From the NCBI GenBank assembly GCA_035651995.1, contig DASRER010000020.1, forward strand, positions 62,001 through 126,000: DNA of 64,000 bases, given 5' to 3'. Below are positions 42,928-50,321 of the stretch, in pieces (position 1 is the stretch's first letter; each line of letters begins with the position of its first letter). Position numbers and translations under genes: made by a program. Origin of the DNA: Terriglobales bacterium. GTDB taxonomy: Bacteria > Acidobacteriota > Terriglobia > Terriglobales > Acidobacteriaceae. The notes under the pieces are model-generated. The model had not been told where the DNA came from. It worked only from the letters and a program-made list of their open reading frames with translations, and searched no databases.

Positions 42928-44040
42928 ATGTCGGTACCGCAGCCCAGCTTCGAAGCATACCCACCGGAGCAGTTCGTGGTGGAGGTGTGTTCGGAGCTGC
43001 CCGAGGAGCTGACGCGGCAGCGCTGGCGCCATGTGAACGTGGTGTTGCGGCTGAGCATGCTGGCCGGCCTGGAAATGCAACTGGAAGCCACGCTGAACCT
43101 GCTCTGCGACTTTGCCTCCGAGATCGTGCCGCACGATGGCGCCCTCGTTTATTTCTGGAACGAAAATGAAGAGCAGGTGCAGGCGCGGGTGTCGCGCGGA
43201 CTGGAGCGGCTGGTCCCGGAAAGCTTCTGCCGGGGCAACCTGCTGAATTACTGGGCGGCGCGCTATGCGCGTCCGCTGCTGATCAACCGCGGGCAGAATC
43301 CGCAGGCCGATGCGTGCCTTGACCTGCTGCGCTCGGCGTCGGCGCTGGTGCTGCCGCTGTTCGTGCAAAACCGGGTGGTCGGCACGGTGCAGCTCTTCTC
43401 GCGGCGTTGGAACGCCTTCTGCCAGGCCGACGCGCAACTGCTGTGGGTACTCGCGCTGGTGTCGGAGAGCCTGCTGACGCGGCAGTACGCCAACGAAGGC
43501 CTGATCCGCTACGCCTTCACCGACTTCCTCACCGGGCTGAAGACGCGCGGCTACTTCGAACAGCAGCTGGAGATGGAGATCAAGCGCTCGGAGCGCAAGA
43601 AGCAGCAGCTGGCGCTGCTGATGATCGACATTGATCACTTCAAGCCGCTGAACGACAACTACGGGCACCACATCGGCGACCAGGTCTTGCGCGACGTGGC
43701 GGCGCTGCTGGTGAAGGACATGCGCGAGGTGGACACGGTGGCGCGCTACGGCGGCGAGGAGTTCGTCATCGTGCTGCCGGAGACCGGCGGACAGGGCGCG
43801 CTGCTGGTGGCCGACCGCCTGCGCCGGTCGGTGGAGCAGGCCCGCTTCTTCGCCGGCGCGCCCAAGGCGGTGGAGCGGCTCACCATCAGCGTGGGCATCG
43901 CCGTGTTCGATTCCGACGCGCAGTTCAAGAGCGAGCTGATCCAGCGGGCCGATACCGCGCTGTACGCCGCCAAGGCCGAGGGCCGGAACCGCTCCAAGCT
44001 CTACAGCGACGTAGCGCGCCAGCGCCGGGAAGCCTCGTGA
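42928..44040 (+). CDS. Diguanylate cyclase with GAF-like sensor domain
   Basis: A 370-residue protein with a GAF-like sensor region (about residues 40-190) and a C-terminal GGDEF domain that makes cyclic di-GMP. The domain begins TDFLTGLKTRGYFEQQLE, includes LLMIDIDHFKPLNDNYGHHIGD with metal-binding Asp, and the active-site signature GGEEF, with the end ADTALYAAKAEGRNR. The sequence allows activity; an upstream RxxD inhibitory site is not obvious. Start at ATG 42928 (MSVPQPSFEAYPPEQFV). Its stop overlaps the next start by 4 bases (GTGA), so c-di-GMP synthesis and the glycosyltransferase-like product are made together. Confidence 0.95.
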   Translation: MSVPQPSFEAYPPEQFVVEVCSELPEELTRQRWRHVNVVLRLSMLAGLEMQLEATLNLLCDFASEIVPHDGALVYFWNENEEQVQARVSRGLERLVPESFCRGNLLNYWAARYARPLLINRGQNPQADACLDLLRSASALVLPLFVQNRVVGTVQLFSRRWNAFCQADAQLLWVLALVSESLLTRQYANEGLIRYAFTDFLTGLKTRGYFEQQLEMEIKRSERKKQQLALLMIDIDHFKPLNDNYGHHIGDQVLRDVAALLVKDMREVDTVARYGGEEFVIVLPETGGQGALLVADRLRRSVEQARFFAGAPKAVERLTISVGIAVFDSDAQFKSELIQRADTALYAAKAEGRNRSKLYSDVARQRREAS

Positions 44041-45251
44041 AGGTGAAGCACGGCCATCGCGCGATGCCGCACGCCGACCCGGCGCGCACGCCTGCAAGCC
44101 ATGTGCGGCCCTGGCGGGTGTTGCACGCCTGCGGCCGGCTGGCCGACGTTGCCGCGCTGGTAGACGGCGAGAGCGCCGCCGGCATGTTTCCCCAGGTGGT
44201 GGCCGGATGGCGCGCCGGCGAGAGCGCGCATGCGTCGCCGGGGCTGATGACGGCGTGGCACGACGTGCGGCGCTGGCGCGCTCTGCTGGACGAAGCCGAT
44301 CCGATGGGAGTGAGCGAGGTGCTGCACGCGCACTCTTTTTCCGCCGGCATGGCGGCGGTACGGCGAGTGCCGGTCGTGGTCTACGACATTTCCAGCTTCG
44401 TAGAAGACGTGGACAACGGCGCAGAGGCGCCGGGCGCATGGGTCTCACGCTCGTTCCAGGTGGCCGAGCAGTTCGTGATCAGCCGCGCCGGGGCGACGGT
44501 GGTGCGCGGACTGGCGGCGCGCGAGCGCGCCCTGGCGCGAGGAGCACAGCCGGAGCATCTTTTCGTGGCGCCGCAGCCGCTCAGCGCGCAGCAACTCCAG
44601 ATCACGGCCGCGGGCTCGAACCCGAGCGATGGCGGCGATGGTGTTTGCTTCTATTGCGCGGGGGTACCGCTGCTGGCCGGCGGCCGGCTGACGCCGGAGT
44701 TGCTGTCGCTGCTGCGGGCGATGGCGGCGGTGGCTGCCGAAGTCGAAGGCGTGCGGCTCAGCCTGGAACTGGACGACGCCGCCAGCGAAGCACAGGTCCG
44801 CGGAGAGCTGGTGGAGTTGGGCGTAGGGCTGCCGGTGACGCTGGTGGCGGCGCCCATGCGCTCGGGGCGGTTGCAGGCTGCGGACGTAGTGCTGCTCCAG
44901 GATGCATGGGCCGGGTCTTTCGCGCTTGGACTGGAGGCGATGCTGCACGCGCGGGCGCTGCTGGCGGCCGATACGCCCGCGCATCGCGACCTGAGCCGGC
45001 AGGGGCGGGGCTGCGTCTGGTTCCGCCCGGGCGACCTGCGCGACCTGGCGTGCCGCGCCGCGTTCCTGGCGCGCAACCAGGATTTTCTGCGCAGCCTCGG
45101 AGCCGCCGGTTGCCGGCATGCGCTCGCCACGCGCTCGCCCGCGGCGGTCGCCGAAACCTACGATCCGATCTATCGCCACGCCGTGCAACGCCAGCGCAAC
45201 CGGCCCGACGTGCCATGGACAGGGCTGCAACTGGCCCGAGCGTGTATCTAG
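44037..45251 (+). CDS. Glycosyltransferase-like protein (GT-B fold)
   Basis: A 404-residue protein resembling family-4-type glycosyltransferases. The N-terminal half includes VLHACGRLADVAALVDGESAAG, and VLHAHSFSAGMAAVRRVPVVVYD is the type of strand-loop-strand that leads to the acceptor site. The second half has a Rossmann-like order with GLEAMLHARALLAADTPAHRDLS, close to the donor-site EA..M..G.P pattern, but the usual E(x7)E is degenerate. Start is a GTG at 44037, overlapping the cyclase TGA. Cotranslation with a c-di-GMP enzyme suggests control of surface polysaccharide. The substrate is unknown. Confidence 0.75.
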   Translation: MKVKHGHRAMPHADPARTPASHVRPWRVLHACGRLADVAALVDGESAAGMFPQVVAGWRAGESAHASPGLMTAWHDVRRWRALLDEADPMGVSEVLHAHSFSAGMAAVRRVPVVVYDISSFVEDVDNGAEAPGAWVSRSFQVAEQFVISRAGATVVRGLAARERALARGAQPEHLFVAPQPLSAQQLQITAAGSNPSDGGDGVCFYCAGVPLLAGGRLTPELLSLLRAMAAVAAEVEGVRLSLELDDAASEAQVRGELVELGVGLPVTLVAAPMRSGRLQAADVVLLQDAWAGSFALGLEAMLHARALLAADTPAHRDLSRQGRGCVWFRPGDLRDLACRAAFLARNQDFLRSLGAAGCRHALATRSPAAVAETYDPIYRHAVQRQRNRPDVPWTGLQLARACI

Positions 45252-45252
45252 C

Positions 45253-45377
45253 GGAGAGTGGAACGTGCATAGTGGTGAGTTGGCGCCCCGCGATCGCCGG
45301 CCTTTACCTCCTCCCGCATAGGTTGATCTTCCGCGGGCCTCAACTGTTCACTTTCCGCTATCCACCATTCACTGCAG
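45253..45377. repeat. Inverted heptad element (GAGAGTG type)
   Basis: Left units GAGAGTG, GAACGTG, CATAGTG, GTGAGTT; right units CTGTTCA, CTTTCCG, CTATCCA, CCATTCA, CTGCAG. It begins right after the stop of the glycosyltransferase-like gene, ends at the -10 box of the next gene, and has a spacer of 60 bases. Confidence 0.65.
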
Positions 45378-45383
45378 TATGAT
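45378..45383 (+). promoter_or_regulatory. -10 box close to the phosphoribosyltransferase start
   Basis: TATGAT is only 6 bases before the ATG at 45390. If used, transcription would begin at or near that ATG, giving a leaderless mRNA; there is no ribosome-binding site upstream to suggest otherwise. A -35 box is not clear. Confidence 0.4.
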
Positions 45384-45389
45384 TTCCGG

Positions 45390-46046
45390 ATGATTTTCCG
45401 CGACCGCACCGACGCCGGACGTCAGCTGGCGGAAGCGCTGAAGCCGCTGACCGGCCGGCCGGATGTGCTGGTGCTGGCGCTGCCGCGCGGCGGCGTGCCG
45501 GTTGCTTACGCCGTGGCCGAGGCGCTGGGCGAGCCGCTCGACGTCTTCCTGGTGCGCAAGCTGGGAATGCCCGGCCAGCCGGAGCTGGCGATGGGAGCGG
45601 TCGCATCGAATGGTTCGCGCGTACTGAACCAGGACGTGCTGCGACAGTTCGACATTCCCGAAGCAGTGATCGAGGCAGTCACGCGCGATGAACTGCGCGA
45701 GCTGGAGCGCCGCGACGCGCTGTTTCGCGGCAACCGTCCCCATCTGGAGGTCGCCGGCAAGACCGTGGTGCTGGTGGACGACGGGCTGGCGACGGGGTCG
45801 ACCATGCGGGCGGCGGCACGCGCCCTGCTGCAGCAGCATCCGGCGCGGCTCATCATCGCCGTGCCCGTGGCGGCGACACAGACGTGCGAGGAACTCCAGC
45901 GCGAGTTCCGCGACCTTGTCTGCCTCTACACTCCTGAGCCGTTTTATGCCGTCGGGCAGTGGTACCAGGACTTCAACCAGACCAGCGACGACGAAGTCCG
46001 CGAGCTGCTGGAGCGGGCTCGGCGGCCGGAGAAGATGGCATCGTAG
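45390..46046 (+). CDS. Phosphoribosyltransferase
   Basis: A 218-residue type I phosphoribosyltransferase. The PRPP-binding loop is VVLVDDGLATGSTMRAA, and the early LALPRGGVPVAYAVAEALGEPLDVFLVRKLGMPGQPELAMGAVA is the pattern of the broad-specificity or ComF-like group of stand-alone PRTases, not of a clear hypoxanthine or uracil enzyme. The acceptor base is not known. It lies directly ahead of the nucleoside salvage operon, from which an octad element separates it. The start is the ATG at 45390. Confidence 0.9.
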   Translation: MIFRDRTDAGRQLAEALKPLTGRPDVLVLALPRGGVPVAYAVAEALGEPLDVFLVRKLGMPGQPELAMGAVASNGSRVLNQDVLRQFDIPEAVIEAVTRDELRELERRDALFRGNRPHLEVAGKTVVLVDDGLATGSTMRAAARALLQQHPARLIIAVPVAATQTCEELQREFRDLVCLYTPEPFYAVGQWYQDFNQTSDDEVRELLERARRPEKMAS

Positions 46047-46049
46047 GAC

Positions 46050-46121
46050 CTGGCGATCGGGCCGTCTGGCGATCCGGCGGTCGCACCGGATCGTCCGACG
46101 ACCAGGTGACCATCTCGCCAG
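46050..46121. repeat. Inverted octad element (CTGGCGAT type)
   Basis: Left units CTGGCGAT, CGGGCCGT, CTGGCGAT, CCGGCGGT; right units on the minus strand CTGGCGAG, ATGGTCAC, CTGGTCGT, CGGACGAT, CCGGTGCG. It begins three bases after the phosphoribosyltransferase stop. Confidence 0.75.
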
Positions 46122-46182
46122 ATTCGCTTGACGTCAGCGGAACGCCTCGCCTTTAATGCCCTTTATTTCAGATCACCCAGCC

Positions 46183-46593
46183 ATGGCACACCAGTCTCTC
46201 TCCCAGGAAGAGCAGCAGCGCCTGATTGCGGCCGCCGAAGCGGCCATGCAGCGGGCTTACGCGCCTTACTCCAAGTTTCGCGTGGGCGCCGCCGTGCTCA
46301 CCACCAGCGGCAAGGTTTATGCCGGCTGCAACGTGGAAAACGCCTCCTACGGCCTGACCAATTGCGCCGAGCGCACCGCCATCTTCAGCGCGGTTGCCGC
46401 CGAGGGCGAAGACCTGAAAGTGCGCGCTGTGGCGGTGAGCAACGCGAACCGGGTGGCATGTTCGCCGTGCGGCGCCTGCCGGCAGGTGATCTTCGAGTTC
46501 GGGCCGGAGGCGACCGTCATCTTCCAGGGGACGAGGGGATACGTAACAAAGCAGGCGAGCGAATTGCTGCCCGCGGGATTCAGTTTGCTCTAG
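46183..46593 (+). CDS. cdd: Cytidine deaminase
   Basis: A 136-residue zinc enzyme that deaminates cytidine and deoxycytidine to uridine and deoxyuridine. The zinc and proton-transfer motifs are CNVENASYGLTNCAERTA (Cys and catalytic Glu) and CSPCGACRQV. The N-terminal AYAPYSKFRVGAAVLT is the usual substrate region. The first gene of a nucleoside salvage operon with deoA, a CNT transporter and a purine nucleoside phosphorylase. I use the ATG at 46183 (MAHQSLSQEEQQR); an ATG at 46156 would add nine residues. Confidence 0.95.
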   Translation: MAHQSLSQEEQQRLIAAAEAAMQRAYAPYSKFRVGAAVLTTSGKVYAGCNVENASYGLTNCAERTAIFSAVAAEGEDLKVRAVAVSNANRVACSPCGACRQVIFEFGPEATVIFQGTRGYVTKQASELLPAGFSLL

Positions 46594-46697
46594 CACTCAG
46601 CACTCAGCAATCGGCATTCAGCCCCTGAGCGGTCCCGAACATGGCTGAATGGCCGAGTGCCCGCGGGCTGAATGCTGAGTGCGGAGTGCTGAACGCT
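46594..46697. repeat. Inverted heptad element, CAGCATTCAGCCCCTG family
   Basis: CACTCAG, CACTCAG, CAATCGG, CATTCAG, CCCCTGA starts right after the cdd stop; GCTGAAT, GCTGAGT, GCGGAGT, GCTGAAC ends right before the deoA start. The whole gap is the element. Confidence 0.85.
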
Positions 46698-48017
46698 ATG
46701 AGAATCGTTGACCTCATCCGAAAAAAGCGCGACGGCGCCGAGCTGGAGCGCGGCGAGATCGAAGCCATCGTGGGCGGATACACGCGCGGCGACGTGGCCG
46801 ATTACCAGATGTCGGCGTGGCTGATGGCGACGCTGCTGCGCGGTATGAGTGGCGGCGAGCTGGCGGCATTGACCGAGACCATGCTGCACTCGGGCGAGGT
46901 GCTGGATTTCTCGTCGCTGCCCGCGCCCAAGGTCGACAAGCACTCGACCGGCGGCGTGGGCGACAAGACGTCGCTGGTGCTGGCGCCGCTGGTGGCCGCC
47001 GGAGGCGTGTTCGTGCCGATGATCAGCGGCCGCGGCCTCGGCCACACCGGCGGCACGCTCGACAAGCTGGAGTCCATTCCGGGATTCAACGTCAACCTGA
47101 CGCTCACCGAATTCCGCCGCATTCTTGAAACCACCGGCTGCGCCATGATCGGGCAAACGGCGGAGATCGCGCCGGCGGACAAGAAGATTTACGCGCTGCG
47201 CGATGTGACGGGCACGGTGGAGAGCCCGTACCTGATCTGCGCTTCGATCATGAGCAAGAAGATGGCCGAGGGGCTGGACGCGCTGGTGCTCGATGTGAAG
47301 ACCGGCTCGGGCGCGTTCATGAAAAAAGAAGACGACGCCGTCTATCTGGCCCAGCTCATGGTGGAAACCGGACTGCGCATGGGCAAGAAGATGGTGGCGC
47401 TGATCACCGACATGGACCAGCCGCTGGGCAACCTGGTGGGAAATTCGCTCGAGGTCATCGAGTGCATTGACGTGCTCAAAGGAGAAGGCCCTCAGGACCT
47501 GCGCGATCTTTGCCTGGAGCTGGCGGCGTGGATGTTCTATCTGAGCGGGAAATCGAAGACGGTGGCGGACGGGCGCAAGCTGAGCGAGGATTTGATCGCG
47601 AACGGCGCCGCGATGAAGAAATTTCGCGAGATGGTCCGCGTGCAGGGCGGCGACGAGGGCGTGGTGGACGACGTCAAACGGCTGCCTGCCGCAAAAAGCA
47701 AGGTGGACGTCACCAGTCCGGCCGCCGGCTATGTCACGGCGATCATGAACGAGAAGCTGGGCACCGCCACCGTGGTGCTGGGCGGCGGGCGCGAGAAGAA
47801 GGAAGACCGGGTTGATCCGGCGGTGGGCCTTGTAGTCCACAACAAAATCGGGGACCGCGTATTTCAGGGTGAAGCTCTGGTCACGGTGCACTACAATGCC
47901 GACGCCCGGTTGCGGGAAGCCACACAACTGATCGCGTCGGCTTACAAGATTGAGCCGGAGCCGCCCGCGGGGGCGCGCCCGCTGGTGAAGCGCGTCATCG
48001 AGAGCGGCGGAGCGTAA
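46698..48017 (+). CDS. deoA: Thymidine/pyrimidine-nucleoside phosphorylase
   Basis: A 439-residue phosphorylase that cleaves thymidine (or uridine too, as in PyNP) with phosphate. It has the signature SGRGLGHTGGTLDKLESI, the phosphate-binding KHSTGGVGDKTSL, and the DVKTGSGAFMK motif of the active site. The length and the ends (MRIVDLIRKKRDGAELE at the start) match family members. Whether it is deoA or a pyrimidine-nucleoside phosphorylase (pdp) is not certain from sequence. It follows cdd and precedes a nucleoside transporter. Confidence 0.95.
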   Translation: MRIVDLIRKKRDGAELERGEIEAIVGGYTRGDVADYQMSAWLMATLLRGMSGGELAALTETMLHSGEVLDFSSLPAPKVDKHSTGGVGDKTSLVLAPLVAAGGVFVPMISGRGLGHTGGTLDKLESIPGFNVNLTLTEFRRILETTGCAMIGQTAEIAPADKKIYALRDVTGTVESPYLICASIMSKKMAEGLDALVLDVKTGSGAFMKKEDDAVYLAQLMVETGLRMGKKMVALITDMDQPLGNLVGNSLEVIECIDVLKGEGPQDLRDLCLELAAWMFYLSGKSKTVADGRKLSEDLIANGAAMKKFREMVRVQGGDEGVVDDVKRLPAAKSKVDVTSPAAGYVTAIMNEKLGTATVVLGGGREKKEDRVDPAVGLVVHNKIGDRVFQGEALVTVHYNADARLREATQLIASAYKIEPEPPAGARPLVKRVIESGGA

Positions 48018-48100
48018 GGTCCGGCTGCCGGGCGCGAAAAATTCGCGGAGGGCGCCCTCTTGCACAACCCACATTGCTCGGCTGTGCGGCGCGAGACGCT

Positions 48101-49324
48101 ATGCATCTGACCGGGCTGCTCGGCATTTTCTTTATATTGGGCGCTGCCTACGCCTTCTCCTCCAACCGCAAGGCCGTGAACCTGCGCGTGATCGCGTGGG
48201 GCATTGGCCTGCAATTGCTGTTTGCCTGGATCGTGCTGCGCTTCAGCTTCGGGCAGCGCTTCATGCAGGCGGCGGGCGACAAGGTGAACCAGCTGCTCGG
48301 CTATGCCGACGTCGGCTCGGCGTTCGTCTTCGGCTCGCTGGCCAGCCCGGCCGGGCCGGCGGGGTTTGTGTTCGCCTTCAAGGTGCTGCCGACCATCATC
48401 TTTATCTCGGCGCTGTTCGCGATGCTCTACTTTCTGGGAATCATGCAGATCATCATCCGCGGCGCAGCTTGGGTGATGACGCGGCTGATGGGCGTAAGCG
48501 GCGCCGAGTCGCTGGACGTGGCCGCTTCGATCTTCATGGGACAGACGGAAGCGCCCCTGACGATCCGTCCCTTCATCAGCAAGCTGACCGAGTCGGAGCT
48601 GATGACGGTGATGACTGCCGGCATGGCGCACGTCTCCGGCGGCATCATGGCGGCGTACATCGCTCAGGGCGTCGAGGCCAAGCACCTGCTCGGCGCGGTC
48701 ATCATGACGGCGCCCGGAACGCTGCTGATCGCCAAGACGCTCGCCCCCGAAACTGGAACACCGGTGAGCGGGCGCAACGTGCGCATCGCCGAAGTTGACG
48801 CCGATCGCGACCCGAATTTGCTTGGCGCGATCGCTCGCGGCACCATCGACGGGCTGAACCTTTCCATCAACGTGGCCGCCATGCTGATCGCCTTCCTGGC
48901 GCTGATCGCGCTGCTGAACGGGATCATGCTCGGCATTCACGGTCGCGTGCCGCTCTTCCCCGAAAGTTTGCAGCAGGTGCTGGGCTGGATCTTCGCGCCG
49001 GTGGCGTGGCTGATCGGAATTCCCTGGCACGACGCGGGGCGCATCGGCAGCATGCTGGGCATCCGCATGGCCGCCAACGAGCTGGTTGCGTTCCAGCAGC
49101 TCGGGCAGATCAAGGGCCAGCTCGATCCGCGCTCGTTCACCATCGCCACCTACGCGCTCTGCGGCTTCGCCAACTTGAGTTCCATCGGAATCCAGATTGG
49201 CGGCATCGGGGCGCTGGCGCCGGAGCGGCGCGGCGACCTGGCGCGGCTGGGATTCCGCGCCATGCTGGCGGGCACGGCGGCCAACCTGATCTCGGCCAGC
49301 ATCGTGGGGCTGCTCATCCAATGA
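48101..49324 (+). CDS. Concentrative nucleoside transporter (NupC type)
   Basis: A 407-residue CNT family transporter for uptake of nucleosides with H+ or Na+. Ten or so hydrophobic segments are seen. Signature parts are FGSLASP then GFVFAFKVLPTIIFISALFA, SLDVAASIFMGQTEAPLTIR, with the nucleoside-site Gln, Thr and Glu, and the later GMLGIRMAANELVAFQQLG with the conserved Asn/Glu. The gene is cotranscribed with deoA and overlaps the purine nucleoside phosphorylase start by 4 bases. I take the ATG at 48101; a TTG at 48074 is another option. Confidence 0.93.
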   Translation: MHLTGLLGIFFILGAAYAFSSNRKAVNLRVIAWGIGLQLLFAWIVLRFSFGQRFMQAAGDKVNQLLGYADVGSAFVFGSLASPAGPAGFVFAFKVLPTIIFISALFAMLYFLGIMQIIIRGAAWVMTRLMGVSGAESLDVAASIFMGQTEAPLTIRPFISKLTESELMTVMTAGMAHVSGGIMAAYIAQGVEAKHLLGAVIMTAPGTLLIAKTLAPETGTPVSGRNVRIAEVDADRDPNLLGAIARGTIDGLNLSINVAAMLIAFLALIALLNGIMLGIHGRVPLFPESLQQVLGWIFAPVAWLIGIPWHDAGRIGSMLGIRMAANELVAFQQLGQIKGQLDPRSFTIATYALCGFANLSSIGIQIGGIGALAPERRGDLARLGFRAMLAGTAANLISASIVGLLIQ

Positions 49325-50187
49325 CGCCGATGATGCAGCAGGCCCGCAATCACGACGACTTCTCACGCGCGGAAACGGCCGCGGAATTCGTGCTGGCGCG
49401 GACGCGGCATCGCCCGCGCATCGCGCTGGTCCTCGGCTCAGGCCTGGGCGGCTTTGCCGATTCACTCAAGGACGCCACAGGCATTCCCTATGCCGATATT
49501 CCCGGATTTCCGCAAACGTCGGCCATCGGGCACGCCGGGCGCCTGGTGATCGGCACATCGGCGGGCGTGGCGCTGGCCGCGATGCAGGGGCGCGCGCACT
49601 TCTACGAAGGCCATCCCATGCGCGATATCACGTTTCCCATGCGCGTCTTCGGACGGATGGGCGTGGGCGCAGTGGTCCTGACGAACGCCGCCGGCGGCAT
49701 CAACTTGAACTACGGGCAGGGCGCGCTGGTGGTGATGAGCGACCACATCAACCTGCAAGGCACGTCGCCGCTCGTCGGCCCGAACGACGAGCGCTTCGGC
49801 CCGCGCTTTCCCGACATGTCGCAGGCCTACGACCGCAATTACCGCCGCTTCGCGCAGGAAGAAGGCCGGCGGCTGGGGATGGAGATCCATGAGGGCGTCT
49901 ACGCGGCCCTGCACGGGCCGCAATACGAGACGCCGGCCGAGATCCGCTTTCTGCGCACCATCGGCGCCGACCTGGTGGGCATGAGCACGGTGCCGGAGGT
50001 GATCGTGGCGCGGCACATGGGCATGAAGGTGCTGGCCATTTCGTGCGTCACCAACATGGCCGCCGGAATTCTCGACCAGCCGCTGAACCATGAAGAGGTG
50101 CTGGAGACCGGACGGCGCGTGCAGGCACAGTTCGTGGCGCTGCTCGAAGCGGTGATCCCGCGGATCGCGGCGGATGTCGGCAATTAG
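49321..50187 (+). CDS. Purine-nucleoside phosphorylase (trimeric, PNP type)
   Basis: A 288-residue enzyme that phosphorolyses purine nucleosides. The phosphate site ALVLGSGLGGFAD, the segment VVLTNAAGGINLNYGQG and the base-site PQYETPAEIRFLRTIGADLV, with Glu and Asn, are diagnostic of the mammalian/Mycobacterium-like trimeric class, with the late ISCVTNMAAGI. The ATG at 49321 overlaps the transporter stop (ATGA). It ends the operon of four; the stop is within a heptad array. Confidence 0.95.
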   Translation: MTPMMQQARNHDDFSRAETAAEFVLARTRHRPRIALVLGSGLGGFADSLKDATGIPYADIPGFPQTSAIGHAGRLVIGTSAGVALAAMQGRAHFYEGHPMRDITFPMRVFGRMGVGAVVLTNAAGGINLNYGQGALVVMSDHINLQGTSPLVGPNDERFGPRFPDMSQAYDRNYRRFAQEEGRRLGMEIHEGVYAALHGPQYETPAEIRFLRTIGADLVGMSTVPEVIVARHMGMKVLAISCVTNMAAGILDQPLNHEEVLETGRRVQAQFVALLEAVIPRIAADVGN

Positions 50188-50229
50188 CGCTTAGCAGTTG
50201 GCATTTGGCCGCTGGACAGTGCGCGCTAA
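50181..50229. repeat. Heptad array (CAATTAG type), single arm
   Basis: Units CAATTAG, CGCTTAG, CAGTTGG, CATTTGG, CCGCTGG. The first unit contains the TAG stop of the purine nucleoside phosphorylase. Confidence 0.7.
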
Positions 50230-50321
50230 GTACGTGGGATGGTGCAAGGCCGGTTCACACGCAGGACACAAAAAACACACGAAGTCCGATCGTGAACAGT
50301 GATCTGTACCGGGAGGGCTGG

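Noticed and set aside
42455-42964. 169-codon minus-strand frame in the gap before the cyclase gene
   Set aside because: No domain, no ribosome-binding site, low-complexity Arg/Pro composition.
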